From the NCBI GenBank assembly GCA_016169945.1, contig JADLSH010000231.1:620001-684000 (forward strand): DNA of 64,000 bases. The letters run 5' to 3'. Below the pieces are notes generated by a model that saw only the letters and a program-made list of their open reading frames with translations, was not told the DNA's origin and searched no databases. Each line of letters opens with the position of its first letter. Position 1 is the first letter of the stretch. This stretch comes from Trachythela sp. YZ-2020 (Eukaryota > Cnidaria > Anthozoa > Malacalcyonacea > Clavulariidae). Shown here one piece after another: positions 37,101 to 52,100 of this stretch. Both the position numbers and the translations under genes were made by a program.

Positions 37101-40100
37101 TGTGTCCGCGAGCAGTTAGGCGGACAGAAAACACTCACACTAGACACCCACAACGCAGGTTGAAACATGTTCTCTCGTCCCGCGCGGGCAAAGCGACTGT
37201 AATGGAAAACTGCCTTTATCAAGATGTGCGATTCATACACTAGCTATATATAATATATTTCAATTAAAACTATATCAATACTGACTATCTAAGTCCAACA
37301 CAATGGTCCATAATAACGACATTTATCATTGGAAACAAAATGGAAGCTAACTAAGCTAATGACTTTCTGTAAGTCCCTTAATATTTTTGCATTCAACAAT
37401 AAGATTTCAACGTTTTTAGATAACTAAATGTTACTTGCATCCCAGTACTAAAGGCCTTGCAAGAGGTACGAATTAAATGCCTTGTGCATTGGGAATGAAA
37501 ATTTTTTTGCACCCCACTCAACGCCTAAGGAGTGCGATTCAGTGTACCCATATCCTATACTGTTAAGCTTGATTATAATTATATATACATTATATTTTAT
37601 AGGAAACATTTCTCAAAGCATCGATATTTTATTTCTTGGAACAAAATAATCAGACAACTTTATATATTGCAGGAATCGAACCGTAGTCCAGGGGTCAATA
37701 GGGAGCTTTAAGATAGCCAACCAGGGGTCAATAGGGAGCTTTAGGATAGCCAACCAGGGGTCAATAGGGAGCTTTAGGATAGCCAACCAGGGGTCAATAG
37801 GGAGCTTTAAGATAGCCAACCAGGGGTCAATAGGGAGCTTTAAGATAGCCGACCACGGACTACACACTACGGACGGAGCAGGCTGGAGAACTGGGTCGAG
37901 TCACACGACTGCTTTCAACTGACCGTAGCGAAGCTGCGACGGTGAGTTGGAAAGTTGATTTTCGTAGTACTGACTACGGTCAAGATTTTCATCCATTTTT
38001 TAGCTAGTAAGTTAATTTTAAGAATGAAACGTTTAATAACAAAGACGACATGGAAGATATTTTGAAATTGCTTGACTCTTCAGGGTTTGTACATTGGGAA
38101 CCGCACTCGACCCAGTCCATGGACAAATTCTTAATCGTATACTGTGGTCCGTAGTCGGCTATCTTAAAGTCCCTAATAAAGTCGGGAGCACTGGGACCGA
38201 CAGTCGCAGGCACATTGCAGAAACAAAACAACTTGCAGGCACATTTTGTAAGACTGGTTATAAGTCATTGATGGAAAGTTAAAATAAACGTGAAAACCGC
38301 CAGTTATGGACAAATTACTTTAGTCTTTATTATTAATAGTATAGTTAATGATGGTAGAGAAAGTACTTAAAACAATAAAGGGCTGAGCCGAGTTAGCCGA
38401 CTATAGCAATTCATGGCTCATTACATAACGATTTCACACTTTTTTTTGGAGATATTTTGCAGGCACATTTTCATATAGTTTTTGGAGTCCCAGGCACACA
38501 AAAAAGTTATCGACCCCTGCCCTAGTCACTGATGTGAAAGTCACATACAGCAACCTCTGTCACAAACGCAACACTGAGGAACATACAGCAACCTCTGTGT
38601 CACAAAACAACATTGAGGAACAAAAAGAGAATCGCACAAAGTAAAAATACCTGCCGTTTGACACTCGCTAAAACGCACCAAAAATAAGCACTAAAACAAG
38701 CCCTACAAGGTCATGTGGTTTGCATATTTAAATTTCCCGAAAAAAGATTTAAAAACTTCGTGAGCGTTCGTTCGAGACATCGAAGTGCTTTAACGTTTTT
38801 CATAACCTTTGGAACCACACGTTTAAATATAAGAAATATAACCGTAGCTGACTCCGTATCAGCCCCAGTGATTTCAGTACTCATCTATTGCATATTGTGT
38901 ATGAAGCTAAGGTTTATACCTGAATCAAAATTAATGTTATCAAAACTTCTATCCTCCTTTTTTGAGGAAAGTAATTACAGACTATGAAACCAGAATTTCC
39001 ACGATTATCCCGAGCAAGTCTAGGCGTAAGCCTATGCCGAGATTATCATCAAAATGTATGAGCCTAGGACTTTGTAGTAAATACGTAGTAATCCATAGTA
39101 GAATAGTGAAATAAACATATTTAAACATGCATAATTACATCAAAACGGACCTACAAACGTTTTGCAAGCCAATCCACTTCCTTTTGCAAAATTATTATCA
39201 AACCGGGGAAGATCAGAAGGAAGCTAATTTCGAAACGAAACTCGTGAAGACAAGGAAACATGATACAAAGGTATGAAAAACTTAAAAAGCATCAAAGCTT
39301 TAGCTTAATGACCCAAGCTGTTGATATAAAACCGTATTTATAAAAACACAATTCAAACAAAACATGTGAAGACTCATATTATGACAAACATCATCCCGCT
39401 GAACTGATTGACTGAACTGAATGCTCTGACCATAGAAACACTTGGACAGTCCTTAACCTGACCTATATGGACAGTCCTTAATTATATGGTATATGTGTGA
39501 CGTATATTGAGTCTATGGGCCTGAAGTTGACATTTTGGGAGACTTAATTTATTAACCAAAATAACAAAATAGTCTGCGACCGAAAACGTTAGTTTTTAAC
39601 TATATACATACTAAAGTAAAGGCATTATCTAGCAGCAACATTGTTTGTGTCTCTTTCCAAAATGTCCTTTCTCGAGTCCTTGATCCAGTATATGGTGTTG
39701 AAGACAGTTGATGATAGTAAAGGCATTATCATATATTAGCTATTATTTGAATAATAAATTAACTACCAATATTATATCGATGAATTTGCAATTTTGAACA
39801 TGTTCAAGGTAACTCTAACTTAGAGCAAACGTCAGGCTGAATAGCCAGTACAAATCATATGATCTTGTTAGCATCCTGCAATTTATGCGCTAATTAACTT
39901 GTATTATATTGCGCGTTATGATAGAAATATCATGGGCTGCCCACGTGAAAGCATGCCCAATGATGAAAATGATCTTTGAACTATCTGTCAATAAGTAAAA
40001 CTAAACAATGCGTTCCTTGAAGCCTGGACGGAAGGAATCACCGCTGTTGAGACAGAAACTTATCTGATATCTCTCATTAACTTAAATTTATATTGTCTAT

Positions 40101-43100
40101 AAATTTGCTTTAATGATTGATATAAAACCGTATTTATAAAAACACAATTCAAACAAAACATATTTTGTGAAGACTCATATTATGACAAACATCATCCCTA
40201 GAACTGATTGACTGAACTGAATGCTCTGACCATAAAGCAGAGAAATGAAGAATTGTTATGTATTTAGCCTTATTGTTAGAGCATTACCATCACTCATATT
40301 ACAGCTGGAATGTCAGATTATATCAAGACATACGTCTTATTTATTTGTTTATTTGAGCATTCTTTAAATCGTTTTGTTTTCTTGTTGTGATTGTTTAGAA
40401 ATTAAATACAAATCAAATCAATGCCAATTTTGATGAATCACAATAATTATAGAAATATATATACTGCCAAACTATATCTATCTATAACTTGTATACATCT
40501 TACAAATAGATTGAAATTTGAACTAAGTAACTATAAACTTTATCATCATTATAAATTTGCTAATACACGTAATAATATATACCAATAAAACAATTATATA
40601 CCATACCAGGAAGAGCAGGTATTGTAGGTAATCTTGGCATTTTGCCAGTGCTCTTGTATTGTTTCATGACATTATCTTGAGCACGATTTGAACACAAGTT
40701 CTTACGACGTATCTTGATTTGATTGAGAGTTTTAACTGGTAGGTAATGTTTCTTAATTTGAGTCCAATCATGACCATATTGATCAATTCCCAACACAAGG
40801 AGGTTGTCTTCGCTCTGAATGAAAGCAGCACGAGCCGAACTCGTCTTCTGCCGAGTATTAAATGCAATGTGAGGTAATAATCCCTTGTATATAAATATAG
40901 GTGATGACATCACAATCTTGACCACTTCCTCAGGAATGGGAGGACTTGATGTGGTCTCACACGACTCGTCACCAGGTTTCGACGATGTGGCAACTGATGA
41001 ATCAGATGAACGGGGAAGGTTCATTACTCTAAAAAATGGAAATAATAATCTTGAATTTAAGTTAAATGTAAATGCTGATTCCGATAAATACAGTAGATTT
41101 GTTTTCGTAGTTTACATAACGTTTATATATTTTTGACACAAATCAAAGCGATAAAAATTTTATTGAATTGAACGACGTTTCGATGTCATCTTACATCATT
41201 TTCAAGTTCATTAAAGTTCGTTACTATATATACGAGTCTTTATATAACCAGTCCTCGTTAGCAAATAATAAATCAACAATCATCACGTAAGGCATGCGCC
41301 CAAACGCGGCAAAATACTAGAGACAATTGATGATAGTTTTAACTTTCTAGAGTTAGGGTTAGGATTGGGGTTGGTTTATTTTTTATAAAAAACGTTAATA
41401 TGCCGGACTTAGGGCCTGTTCGCAGGCTATGCAGGACTAGATTCCTGTCTTTAGCCACAAGTAAGAGAAAAGGAAATAATGGATGGAAATTTGTCTCGTG
41501 TTCCTACGGAAACAATTTTAATCCACGAAATATATTTTTGTCAATAAAGCTTACATAAAATGCTTAGACTTTAGAAACGTGCGTTTCATACAACTGAAGG
41601 TGTATTCCCCCTTATGACTTCATATACATAATGATGCTGCTTTTTCTCCAAATTACCTGAGAGCCTCAGACAGTAAAACAGAAGAGAACACAGTAGGTGA
41701 TGCATGTTTATTATCCACTAATCGAGTGACGTAATTGCTGCTCGCGACATCATTGAGCCGGATCATATCTTGAAGTAAACCTTCACATGTCTCCGCTACA
41801 AAACTCAAGTCTGTATGTTCTTTACACAACAACGTCACTTGGACTAACAGTTGGGTATGCTTTAAAAGTAAAAAGTAGAAATTTAATATTAGCCCAATTT
41901 GTACTACAGACAGCTTGTCTATCCAGAACATCCATCAGTTCGTACACGTCAGGAAGAACAAAATTCAAGGACTTTTTAAGAACTTTCTAGACCATGTATC
42001 AGGACTAATTCAAAGACTATTTAGGGCCAATTTAGGCCAATTTAGGCCAACAGTACAGCTATCTATAGTGGCCAGTAAGGGACCTGTATCTTGGGAGAAA
42101 ACTGTATTTTGTGTAATGTAGAAATTGAAGTGCAGTGACCAAGTCCTGTGATTGGATGAAGCCGATTTGAAGCTAAGAGCGGGAACCGCGCGGGGTTAAT
42201 GCGGACTAGGGAGAGTTTCGAGGAGTGGAAAATTCAGTCAAAAGTTTGTTTTTGAGGGAAAATAAGCAAGAAATATCCTTTTTCATCCGAAGGCTTCAAT
42301 TTAAAATAACCGATCCTGATTTACTGGATAGATCTCACTGTTCTACACTTAGTTGCAGCAAAAATTCGAGGGGTAACAGTTTTGTATCCGAAAAAGTGGT
42401 AAATGTTTGAACGTGCCGAAGCAAACCTAGCTCTTCAACTTCAAAAAAAGCTACTTTAAAACATTTCGACGGTCCCAAAACTTGTTTTGTACTAAAGTCC
42501 AGGTATTGAAGTCTATCTTGGGCTTTTAGTCAATGCTGGAACTGCTGCTGTTAACGCGAGTAAATCCATGTTTTCCAAGTGGTGTTTTTTTCGGCTCCGT
42601 ACGTACATGGCGGCCATCATCAGTGGCCTCAAAGATGGCGGCCAAGTTATCGTTCCAGTCCTCTTAGAGTTCACTGAGTCGTTCCTGTATTGTGTGAAAT
42701 CACATACGTCAGGAGGAGAATCGGATACGACAAATCGGATCGTGTGAACAGGCTTTAGAAATATTATGTAATCTAGTGTAACACTACAAGAACAAACTTG
42801 CGAGCTCATTTACCTTTTGCAATTGTGCAATTAAGCATTGCCGTTGTTGTAACGTCATTCCAATCTCTTCACCATAATGTACCGCAGGAATATCTAACGC
42901 TGGCTGTGTTTCCAAACTACAATGACAACAGAAAATCATTATTACAAAACCTTTTTATATCCAAACATATTTAGATTTGGACCTCTTTCAAACCGTATAA
43001 TCGTAATCGATATTGATATCTGACTAACGCCGGGCGAATTTACGTGGCAATTGTAACGTTAAAGGACATTGACAACGAAAATTTGTATTCCTTATAGATA

Positions 43101-46100
43101 TAAGGCATGCCTACGGAATACTTAATTTCATATTTTTGTCTGTCCATCGCGTTTAGTTGCTGAGAAAATTTGTGACAAAGTTCAACAATCATCCGCCATT
43201 TTGGATATGCTAATTCATGCATGAATATATTAAATGACGTCATTAGCAGGGTTAGCACCATTTCTCTAATATAAACTCTATTGTGTATTACCACGCGCGG
43301 TAAACTTTGCAGCAAAATAAACGGCAGAAACGTTTTAATAAGCGTATAACATGTTTGTGCCACTACCTTTGATATTATTTCTTTCAATTTCGTGTGAAAT
43401 AAACGCATAAACTCGAATACCACAAGAGAAATCCTTATGCAATATTGCATCAAATATTGTCAATATCTCCTGAATGTTTCGTTAGATAAATTCATAAAAA
43501 TTGCTCAAATTCCAAAACAATCAAATCGGCTTCTATGTGCTTAAATTTCTCTATCAGTGCATTCACTTAACAGTTCCTTATATTATTGTCTATTGAACAT
43601 ACAACAGTACGTAACGAAAATAGTCACAATATAGTCTACACGATCGAACATCATATCTAGCTGGCGCATACCCTGGTAGCTGGCGCAATATAGTTTCAAA
43701 ACATAAAAGCATAAAATCACTTAAGGTTAAATCTGAACATGCTGTTGCCAACTTGAAATAATGTGAATATCATGCCTCGAATTTAGCGGCGGCACCAGGG
43801 ACCATTAGCCGTCAATGTCTTGCTAGTTGGCCGCTATGTCTCGAAATATACTGAAATTCACGACCAGTAGTGGCCTGCCTTCAAGGCCTCATTTTGAGAT
43901 TTTGAGCAACTCTGTTGTCCCAGAAACTAATAAGTTGAAATAAGTTGTTGAATAATTTTTCTGCTTTTTCAAATCTTTATACAATACAAGACAATACAAT
44001 TTATTTAAAGTGGTCAAATGCGCTTAGCTAAACAGCTAGTTTACAGGCATACCACTATTTAGATAAAAAATATAGATACTATATAATATAAAAGTCTACT
44101 GTAAATCTAAATTTCGTACTAAGCTAATAAATAATTTGAAATCGTTCATTTCTCTCGCAAATCTTATGCTAGATCAATGTGTGGTATAATGTGCTTCAAA
44201 TAACAACTGAATGAAAGTTGGCCTTTATGCCCTAGAAAACATAGTAACAATCAAGGCCAACTGGCCTATAGCAATGCATTTATTTTTCTAAATTCGAGGC
44301 CTGTACTAAGCAGGGTCCCCACCCTTCAATGAAGACGAAATTCAAGGACATATGACTGGACAAATATTCCTAAAAATTGTCTGATTTTTACTCTGAGTAT
44401 ACTATATTTATCTAGCAAATCTCTTACTAAACAGAAGTAACAGATTTCAAGTATCATCAACACAGATGGAAGGAAATTCCAGGACTTTCAAGGACCTCTG
44501 TTGATTCTCAAGGACTTTCCAGGCCTGGAATATTATTTTTCAAATTCAAGGACTTTCCAGGATTATAACTGTTTCTGTGTTGAACTTACCCGAGCCTGTC
44601 GGTATCTGCCATAGCAATTTCATCTCCGAACTACATTTTGAATTAAGATAAATAAAAAGTTACAACATGAATTGCATAAATGAGGAAGGTTTACTGACAT
44701 TGAGAAGGTTGAAAGTGAAACAGTGAATAAAACATTGCAAAGCAGTAAGTACTAATTTAAAACTAGACTTGTCAGGCTAGTATTCGTAGCAACAGTCAGC
44801 ACTCAGTCAGACTAGCAGTACTGCGATGGCCAACTGGAAAACGCCTGCATGTCGGAAAATTTCCTGCTATTTTGAGGAAGGTTGGGATATGAATATGGGG
44901 CTTCGGTCCATGGCGGAGTTGTCCTGAGAGTAATAGGATTTCGCTACTGATATCTGGTTGCTTTGATATTCATTCAGCATCCAAGACATTCGTGTGAAAA
45001 TAATCAACCAACGCACTACCGAATAATGTGGAATTTTCTCCGGGCACTCCGGATGAAACAAGTAGAGTTGAAAGAGTGGGTTTGAATACATGAAAGTAGA
45101 CTCACGACAGATTAACTCCACTGTACAGTATATCGCTATAATCGACAGTCAAATATCGCTATTGGTTGATTTGACAATACACACGTGACGATGAAACGAC
45201 ATTATTTCTACACGAACGTCAACAAACATAGATAATAAATTATATCGTAATTCCATCGAGTTTCCTAACCTGTGGTGGTTGTAGTATGTTGAATGCACTG
45301 ACCTATACTAAATGAACCGAGCGCTCATTTTATTTTGGCTGGAGCTCGGTATCCGCGAAAATGCTGACATTATATAGGTCCTTGCTCTCACGCGGAAATT
45401 TGCTGACCTGAAAATACGTTGATAAAAGGCTCTTGTTTTATATTTTAATATTATTCAGTTAGAGAAAAATTAGCGATAATAATAATATATTTAAAGAATG
45501 ACGTTTCGATATAATCTTGATAACATTTTCAAGTTCGAATGGTTAGTTATTTACAACGTGGGTTTATATTTACAGATAACGGTGATGACGTAATATTAAA
45601 GGCAGGCAGCTTAGCTAAAGGGGTGTGATAATTATCACCCAAAATCGGAATAAAATACATTAAAAAAATTACCAAATAAAAAAATAAAAAAAGAGAATTA
45701 TATATATAATTTTGCGCGAATCGAGTCCGACTGTTTGTTAAGTTTTGGCATTTTCCTTCTTAGGTGGTTTATCAACCATGCATTTCGGGCATCTTGTCGA
45801 TAAACTGGCGGATGGCCGACTCAATGAGGCGGGTAGGGTAGCATAATTGTGAGAATATGTCTCCGAGGCTATCACATCCTTCCAAAAAACTCTTCCATGT
45901 TGAGCAAAGTTTAAACGCGCGGTCCGACAGGGTTCGCAGTAAAGATCGTTTATATCTCATGTCAGCGTGGCTTTGATAGTGTAGTAGCAAACCTGTATCT
46001 GTTGGCTTTTGGTACACTTTGCATGGTTTCTATTCGGGTGCCTTTCTCGACGACTTCCATCCCAAGAAAACGAAGTGTGGCATTTTCTGCAATTTCCATC

Positions 46101-49100
46101 GTGAACTGGATAGATGGATGGACATCATTCAGTGTCGCCTGAAACTCCGCGGCTGCTGTGATGTTTCGCATTTTGCTCAGGTATCATCGACATAGCGCTT
46201 GCAAAAATCGGTCATCTTACCACTCTCGTGTAGCTTATCTTCGATGCTTTCCATGCAGATATTAGCCAGGAGAGGTCCCAAGGGTGATCCCATGGCAACG
46301 CCGTCTACTTGCTCGTACAGCTATCCTTCCACGTTGTAAATAACTAACCATTCGAACTTGAAAATGGTATCAAGATGATACCGAAATGTCGTTCTTTAAA
46401 TATATTATTATTATCGCTAGTTTTTGTCTCTAAATGTTTTACGAAAAAGTTACTGATAAATATTATTCAGACCCAAAAAATGTTAATTTTGTGTTTACGA
46501 GGCGAGAAATTCCTGTGAAATCATTATAGAAAGTGAGTCAGTTTATACTAAATGTGATTTTTAAGAAATTAGCGGTCTGTAAAGTATTGTTTTCAATTGT
46601 CAATTTAAGCCGTACATGTTTAGAAAACAATCGCAAATATCCGTAGAAAACTTCACAAAAACAGTCTTTTACTCAGTAAAATATCAGGAAAGATTGTCTG
46701 CATTCATGTCAACAGCAGAACAATACTTTCATAACACGACAAATTTTATGAAAAAATATAGCATCAATCCCAGCAATCATCGATGACCCGAAGCTCTTGT
46801 TGTGGTCGCGTATAAAAACATACAAAACCATCATTTTACTTAAAATTAGAAGTTTATACTCCTTAAAATATATACTCCTATATTTGAAAACGTTGTTCTC
46901 AACGCGTAATTAAGGTAATAATTATTTACCAAAAACAACAAAGTTTGCAAAAAAAGCAGCACAGAATTGACAAAAAGTTTGTGTTTTAAAATGTCTTTTA
47001 GTTCAGTTCGCCCGCGAACACAAACATTAGGAAAATTTTGGTATACTGTAATTCTCGTCGACACGAGGACCTATATGACGTCAGCATCGGTGCGGACACT
47101 TTTTGACCTCGAGCACTCAGTCCAGATTTAGTATAGGTCAGTGATTGAATGTCTTTACTGTATATATGTGTTACTCATGCATTCAATCAACAAATCTCTT
47201 ACCTCGGCTAAGAATTGCTCAAACAGTTCGGTCAACTCTTTCTCTAAACATTAAGAAATAAATCACTATTAATTTATTTTAATATTGATAAGTAACCTCC
47301 AAGCCCCACGGAGTGAATAATCGATCCGGCAAAAAAACCCAGGGACGAACAGTTAAACCAAAACATTACCATGAGTTAGTTGGCAGAAAATACAATGCGC
47401 ATGTGACAAGAAAAGATCAAATTTTTGTATAAACCATACAAAAACATTGAAAATAAATAGACAATTGCCGATTTACGCTCAGGTTGCCAAAAACAATAAC
47501 ACCGGGTCGAGGATCCATTCTAAATTTAATATAAATGCATTACAAATTCGCATCGAGTCTCGTTTGCATAGCCAAAGAAGTGTCATTTGAAAATGGCCAA
47601 TAAAGTGTAATTTGAAAATGGCCAATGAAGTGTAATTTGAACATGGCCAATGAAGTGTAATTCGAAAATGGTCAATGAAGTGTAATTTGAAAATGGTCAA
47701 TGAAGTGTAATTTGAACATGGCCAATGAAGTGTAATTTGAAAATGGCCAATAAAGTGTAATTTGAACATGGCCAATAAAGTGTAATTTGAACATGGCCAA
47801 TAAAGTGTAATTTGAACGGCCAATGAAGTGTAATTTGAAAATGGCCAATAAAGTGTAATTTGAAAATGGTCAATGAAGTGTAATTTGAAAATGGCCAATA
47901 AAGTGTAATTTGAAAATGGCCAATGAAGTGTAATTTGAAAATGGCCAATGAAGTGTAATTTGAACATGGCCAATGAAGTGTAATTTGAAAATGGCCAATA
48001 AAGTGTAATTTGAAAATGGCCAATGAAGTGTAATTTGAAAATGGCCAATAAAGTGTAATTTGAAAATGGCCAATGAAGTGTAATTTGAAAATGGCCAATG
48101 AAGTGTAATTTGAACATGGCCAATGAAGTGTAATTTGAAAATGGTCAATGAAGTGTAATTTGAAAATGGCCAATGAAGTGTAATTTGAAAATGGCCAATA
48201 AAGTGTAATTTGAACATGGCCAATGAAGTGTAATTTGAAAATGGCCAATAAAGTGTAATTTGAAAATGGCCAATGAAGTGTAATTTGAAAATGGCCAATG
48301 AAGTGTAATTTGAAAATGGCCAATGAAGTGTAATTCGAAAATGGTCAATGAAGTGTAATTTGAAAATGGCCAATGAAGTGTAATTTGAAAATGGCCAATG
48401 AAGTGCAATTTGAAAATGGCCTATTGAATTCAGTACTTCTATCAAGTTTCCAAACTCTGTCTTTTATTGACTATATGCTTCAATCGCGTCTTCAAAACAT
48501 TTATTATATCGACTTGTTCACAAATAGTGAAATAGTCAGCTTACGTGAAATTTTCACTGCTCGATCAGTTCGATACTCTTCCTGTTCTTCTTTCTGATCT
48601 TCTGCCATAAAATTGTATTCTGAGTCTTCAGGATCATCCGTGTCTGTCCCTCCTGTATCAAATAAAACAATTCCAAACATATATATATATATATATTCCA
48701 GAAGGAGGGTTATATTTGTGTGTCGAGAGTGCTCGATACCATTTAGTAGAGCAGATATAAAATAAGATGACACGATGAGACTTTTGACTTGTAATAAACC
48801 AAATAATGTAATATATATTACAATACTGCTTGAAAACCAAAATCTATGAGCTAAACTAGGAGTTACAATCACAAGGAAAGTGCTGCTTCGAACTGGACGC
48901 AACGGGAAAATGACTGGGCATACATACACAATCAACATTTGTTGCTACTATTCAACCGGAATAATAGATTTGAAATTTACTATTCTGTCTGAAGATTCAC
49001 TATTCCTTTATGTATCGTCCCTAGGGACATATCGTTTTTATGTCACCCTGTTATCGCCATGATAAAGGCACAAGTATATGTGTTAAACCACATTATCATT

Positions 49101-52100
49101 CTACTATATATACAAACGGAATACCAAGATCACGAAGTTTACAGTTCCGTCAGGCATTTTACTATATACACGGAATAGCGATATAGCATAAATTGCGACT
49201 CCTGGACATTGGGCTGTCTCGTGTTGTTTGATGCGCCGATAACGCCACGAAAGACCACTGCTTTCTCCTGGCCTTGATGAAACTTTGATTAAATGAACAA
49301 ATTTATTCTATTTGTATTGCTTTTGCAAGAACACTGTTTAGTGCAAAGAAATCAGATAGTCAGCTAACGCGAGCGAATGGAAGCATAACACTCGCCGTGC
49401 TAATTGGAGTGGACATCCGTTCGTACGTTCGCTAGGCTATTAGCACAAAACATCCGGACAGACAGACAAACAAACACACGCAGGCCAACATTCGCTAAAA
49501 TATATAAATCGCGCAATGGACCAGGCACAAGTGAACTCTGGAGAAACGCAAGCCGTTATAATAGTGCACAATAAACAACTGGGATTGTAACTAAGTCAAT
49601 AAGATCTTCAACGACCTTAGATTCACACAATATATTTTACAGTTCATAAGTCTTATGTATACTTAACTTTATATAATCAAGTAACTTTACCTTTCTCAGC
49701 ATTAAGACCGAACAACCATTTCTGCCAATCTATGTCATCTTGCTCTAAATCTTCCAAATTGATGATATCGTAAAGATCAGGAGTGAGGTCCGGAGGAATA
49801 AACTGAGCTGTTAATACAAAAATAACGTACATTCATACATACAATTTTATTAGAAAGCGTGCTCGCGCCCGCCCGCCCGCCCGCCCGCAGGAGGGGCGTA
49901 TAACTGAAATTAATCACAATAAAATATAAAAAATACAAAAATACAAAAAGATACATATATATATAATATATATATATAAAAAACCACAGCAGCATGGTGA
50001 AGTCGCAATAATAAGTCAAAACTGGTAATAAAGGAAGTCGCCCATTAGACACATCGTGCAGGAAAAGAAATACAATACAATCCATAGACTCAGAGACAGA
50101 GATTTTTTAGATATAGTTTGAGCACCTATATGATGTCAAAACTATATATACTATAGTACTATTTATAAAATTATGCAAATAGTTTTTCGCTCGAAAATTT
50201 CCAACTATAGAGACCTTCAAAATTGTAATAGATCGCGAGATCCCACAAATTTATAATAATTTATCCTTATATAGCTTTTCCCTACTTTGACGTCAGTCCG
50301 GACCACGAATTTAGCGGCGGTACCGGCGACAATGCCCTGCTTGTTGGCCGAAATGCCTTCGTAATATACTGAAATTCACGGCCAGTAGTGTACTTAGTGT
50401 GCCCTCAACTCAATACTTAGTAAAATTGACAATTAAATTAAGAGCAAGAGATTTTGAGCAACTATATCTTTGAAACTAAAAGTGAAATTTTTAAATACAA
50501 AACGGTGAATTGAGTTGTTGAATAAACTAATGGCTATCTTTAAAACGAGGAACGGGGAATGAGAACGGGGAATGGGGACGGGGAATGGGAACGTGGATTG
50601 GGAATGGAAGTGGGAATCGATATAAGTAATACAGTGTTTATTAAACGAGTACAAAGTGATTGCGTGTTGGCTTAATAAGTTTAACAATCTTTAAAACGGG
50701 GAACGGGAAGTTTTATTGCCTATTCATAGAACGTTAGTTCAAAAGTTTAATAAGTTCGTTGCATGTAAATAGGCCCGTTACCAGTGTGTTTGTGACATAA
50801 GTAGCGCGCAAAATGTGCGTACTCGGCATGGAAAGGAATAGGATAGGAAGAGACTCGGGGCTTACTTTCGCTCACAAAAATGACCCTATTATGCTAGCCA
50901 AATTCCGAATTTATACTTATTCAGCCATATAAATACTGATGTAGTTTTTCAGAATTCAGCCATATAAATACTGATGTAGTTTTGAGCACTGGTATAGTGC
51001 TCAACGTCTCTTAATATTCCTCATACCGTACGGCAATAATAATATAGAAAGACTTCAGTTCACGTGTTTTGCAGTTTTAAAAGTGTGTTTTTCTCAAACT
51101 TTTCTACCACATTTTACGGTAAACATGCATGGAAAAAACCTTTCGAGTCAATTCACGACTATAGCGGCTTTAAACTTGGCTTTTACACGTGATTTAGTTA
51201 AAATAAAGTCAGTTCTCGGTCAAAAGCAAGTGGCTGAGTGTTTTTATTCAATAAATTATATATTTTATTGATTCAAACAATGAAAAGGTTTGCGAAAATT
51301 CTCGAGAAAATGTTTTCCAAAAACTCAAAAAAGATGCAAAAAAATTCCCGCGCTTTTTTCCGTGCTCAATCGAGTTATTGAGCACGCGCTTCAGGCAATC
51401 AATATTATATATATTATAATATCTTTTCCACCTCTGCTCAGTATATACATTGATAATAATTTTAACTTTCAAGTACAGGTATACTCTACCTTCTATACTT
51501 TCAAGACTCGTATCCGTTAGTGGAAGTCTGGATCTTGTTCTTGTCGCAATCAAGTCAGTCTTGACGTTTTCTTTCTAAAAAATTCAATATTATATCTAGT
51601 TTCGAGATAGAGATAAGAATTGTGGAAAAACTACAATGGCTAATAAAAAACTACTTGGTAAGATGAATCAGACCACATAGAGAAGTAGACGTGAGTTTTA
51701 AATCCGTCATTGGATCAGCCACGTTAATTTCATTTCATTTAATAATTATTAAAATTATCTTTTTGTAACTTGACACTGATTCGGGTATCTCGAATGGCTG
51801 TTAATTAGAGATAAAGGGGTTCTACTGTATATGAAATCGCCCACCTCGTGCTTGCCACTAGCCCACTAAACTCATTTTCGTTTTAAGTAATTAGGCCAAT
51901 TATTATAGAAAACAAATCGTTGTTAAAATTGTTTTCTTCCAAAAGTTTTGTCAGTGTTAATTTATAGGCATAGTTTTTGGCCTTTTTGCAATCGCGCGCT
52001 GACGTTAATATGGCGCGTGATATCCCACGCGCGTTTATAAATGCATATAGCGAGGCCTGTCTTAACTTAATCTTACCTTCTCGGTTGACTTTGACAGTGG

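Noticed and set aside
37613..37867. 84-aa frame with LPIDPWLAILK repeats
   Set aside because: The 33-bp repeat period is a multiple of 3, which keeps a chance frame open; no sign of a gene.
47479..48445. Three long overlapping minus-strand open frames (about 190-215 aa)
   Set aside because: They arise from the stop-free 25-bp satellite read in three frames; each repeats the same 25-residue pattern and has no independent coding signal.
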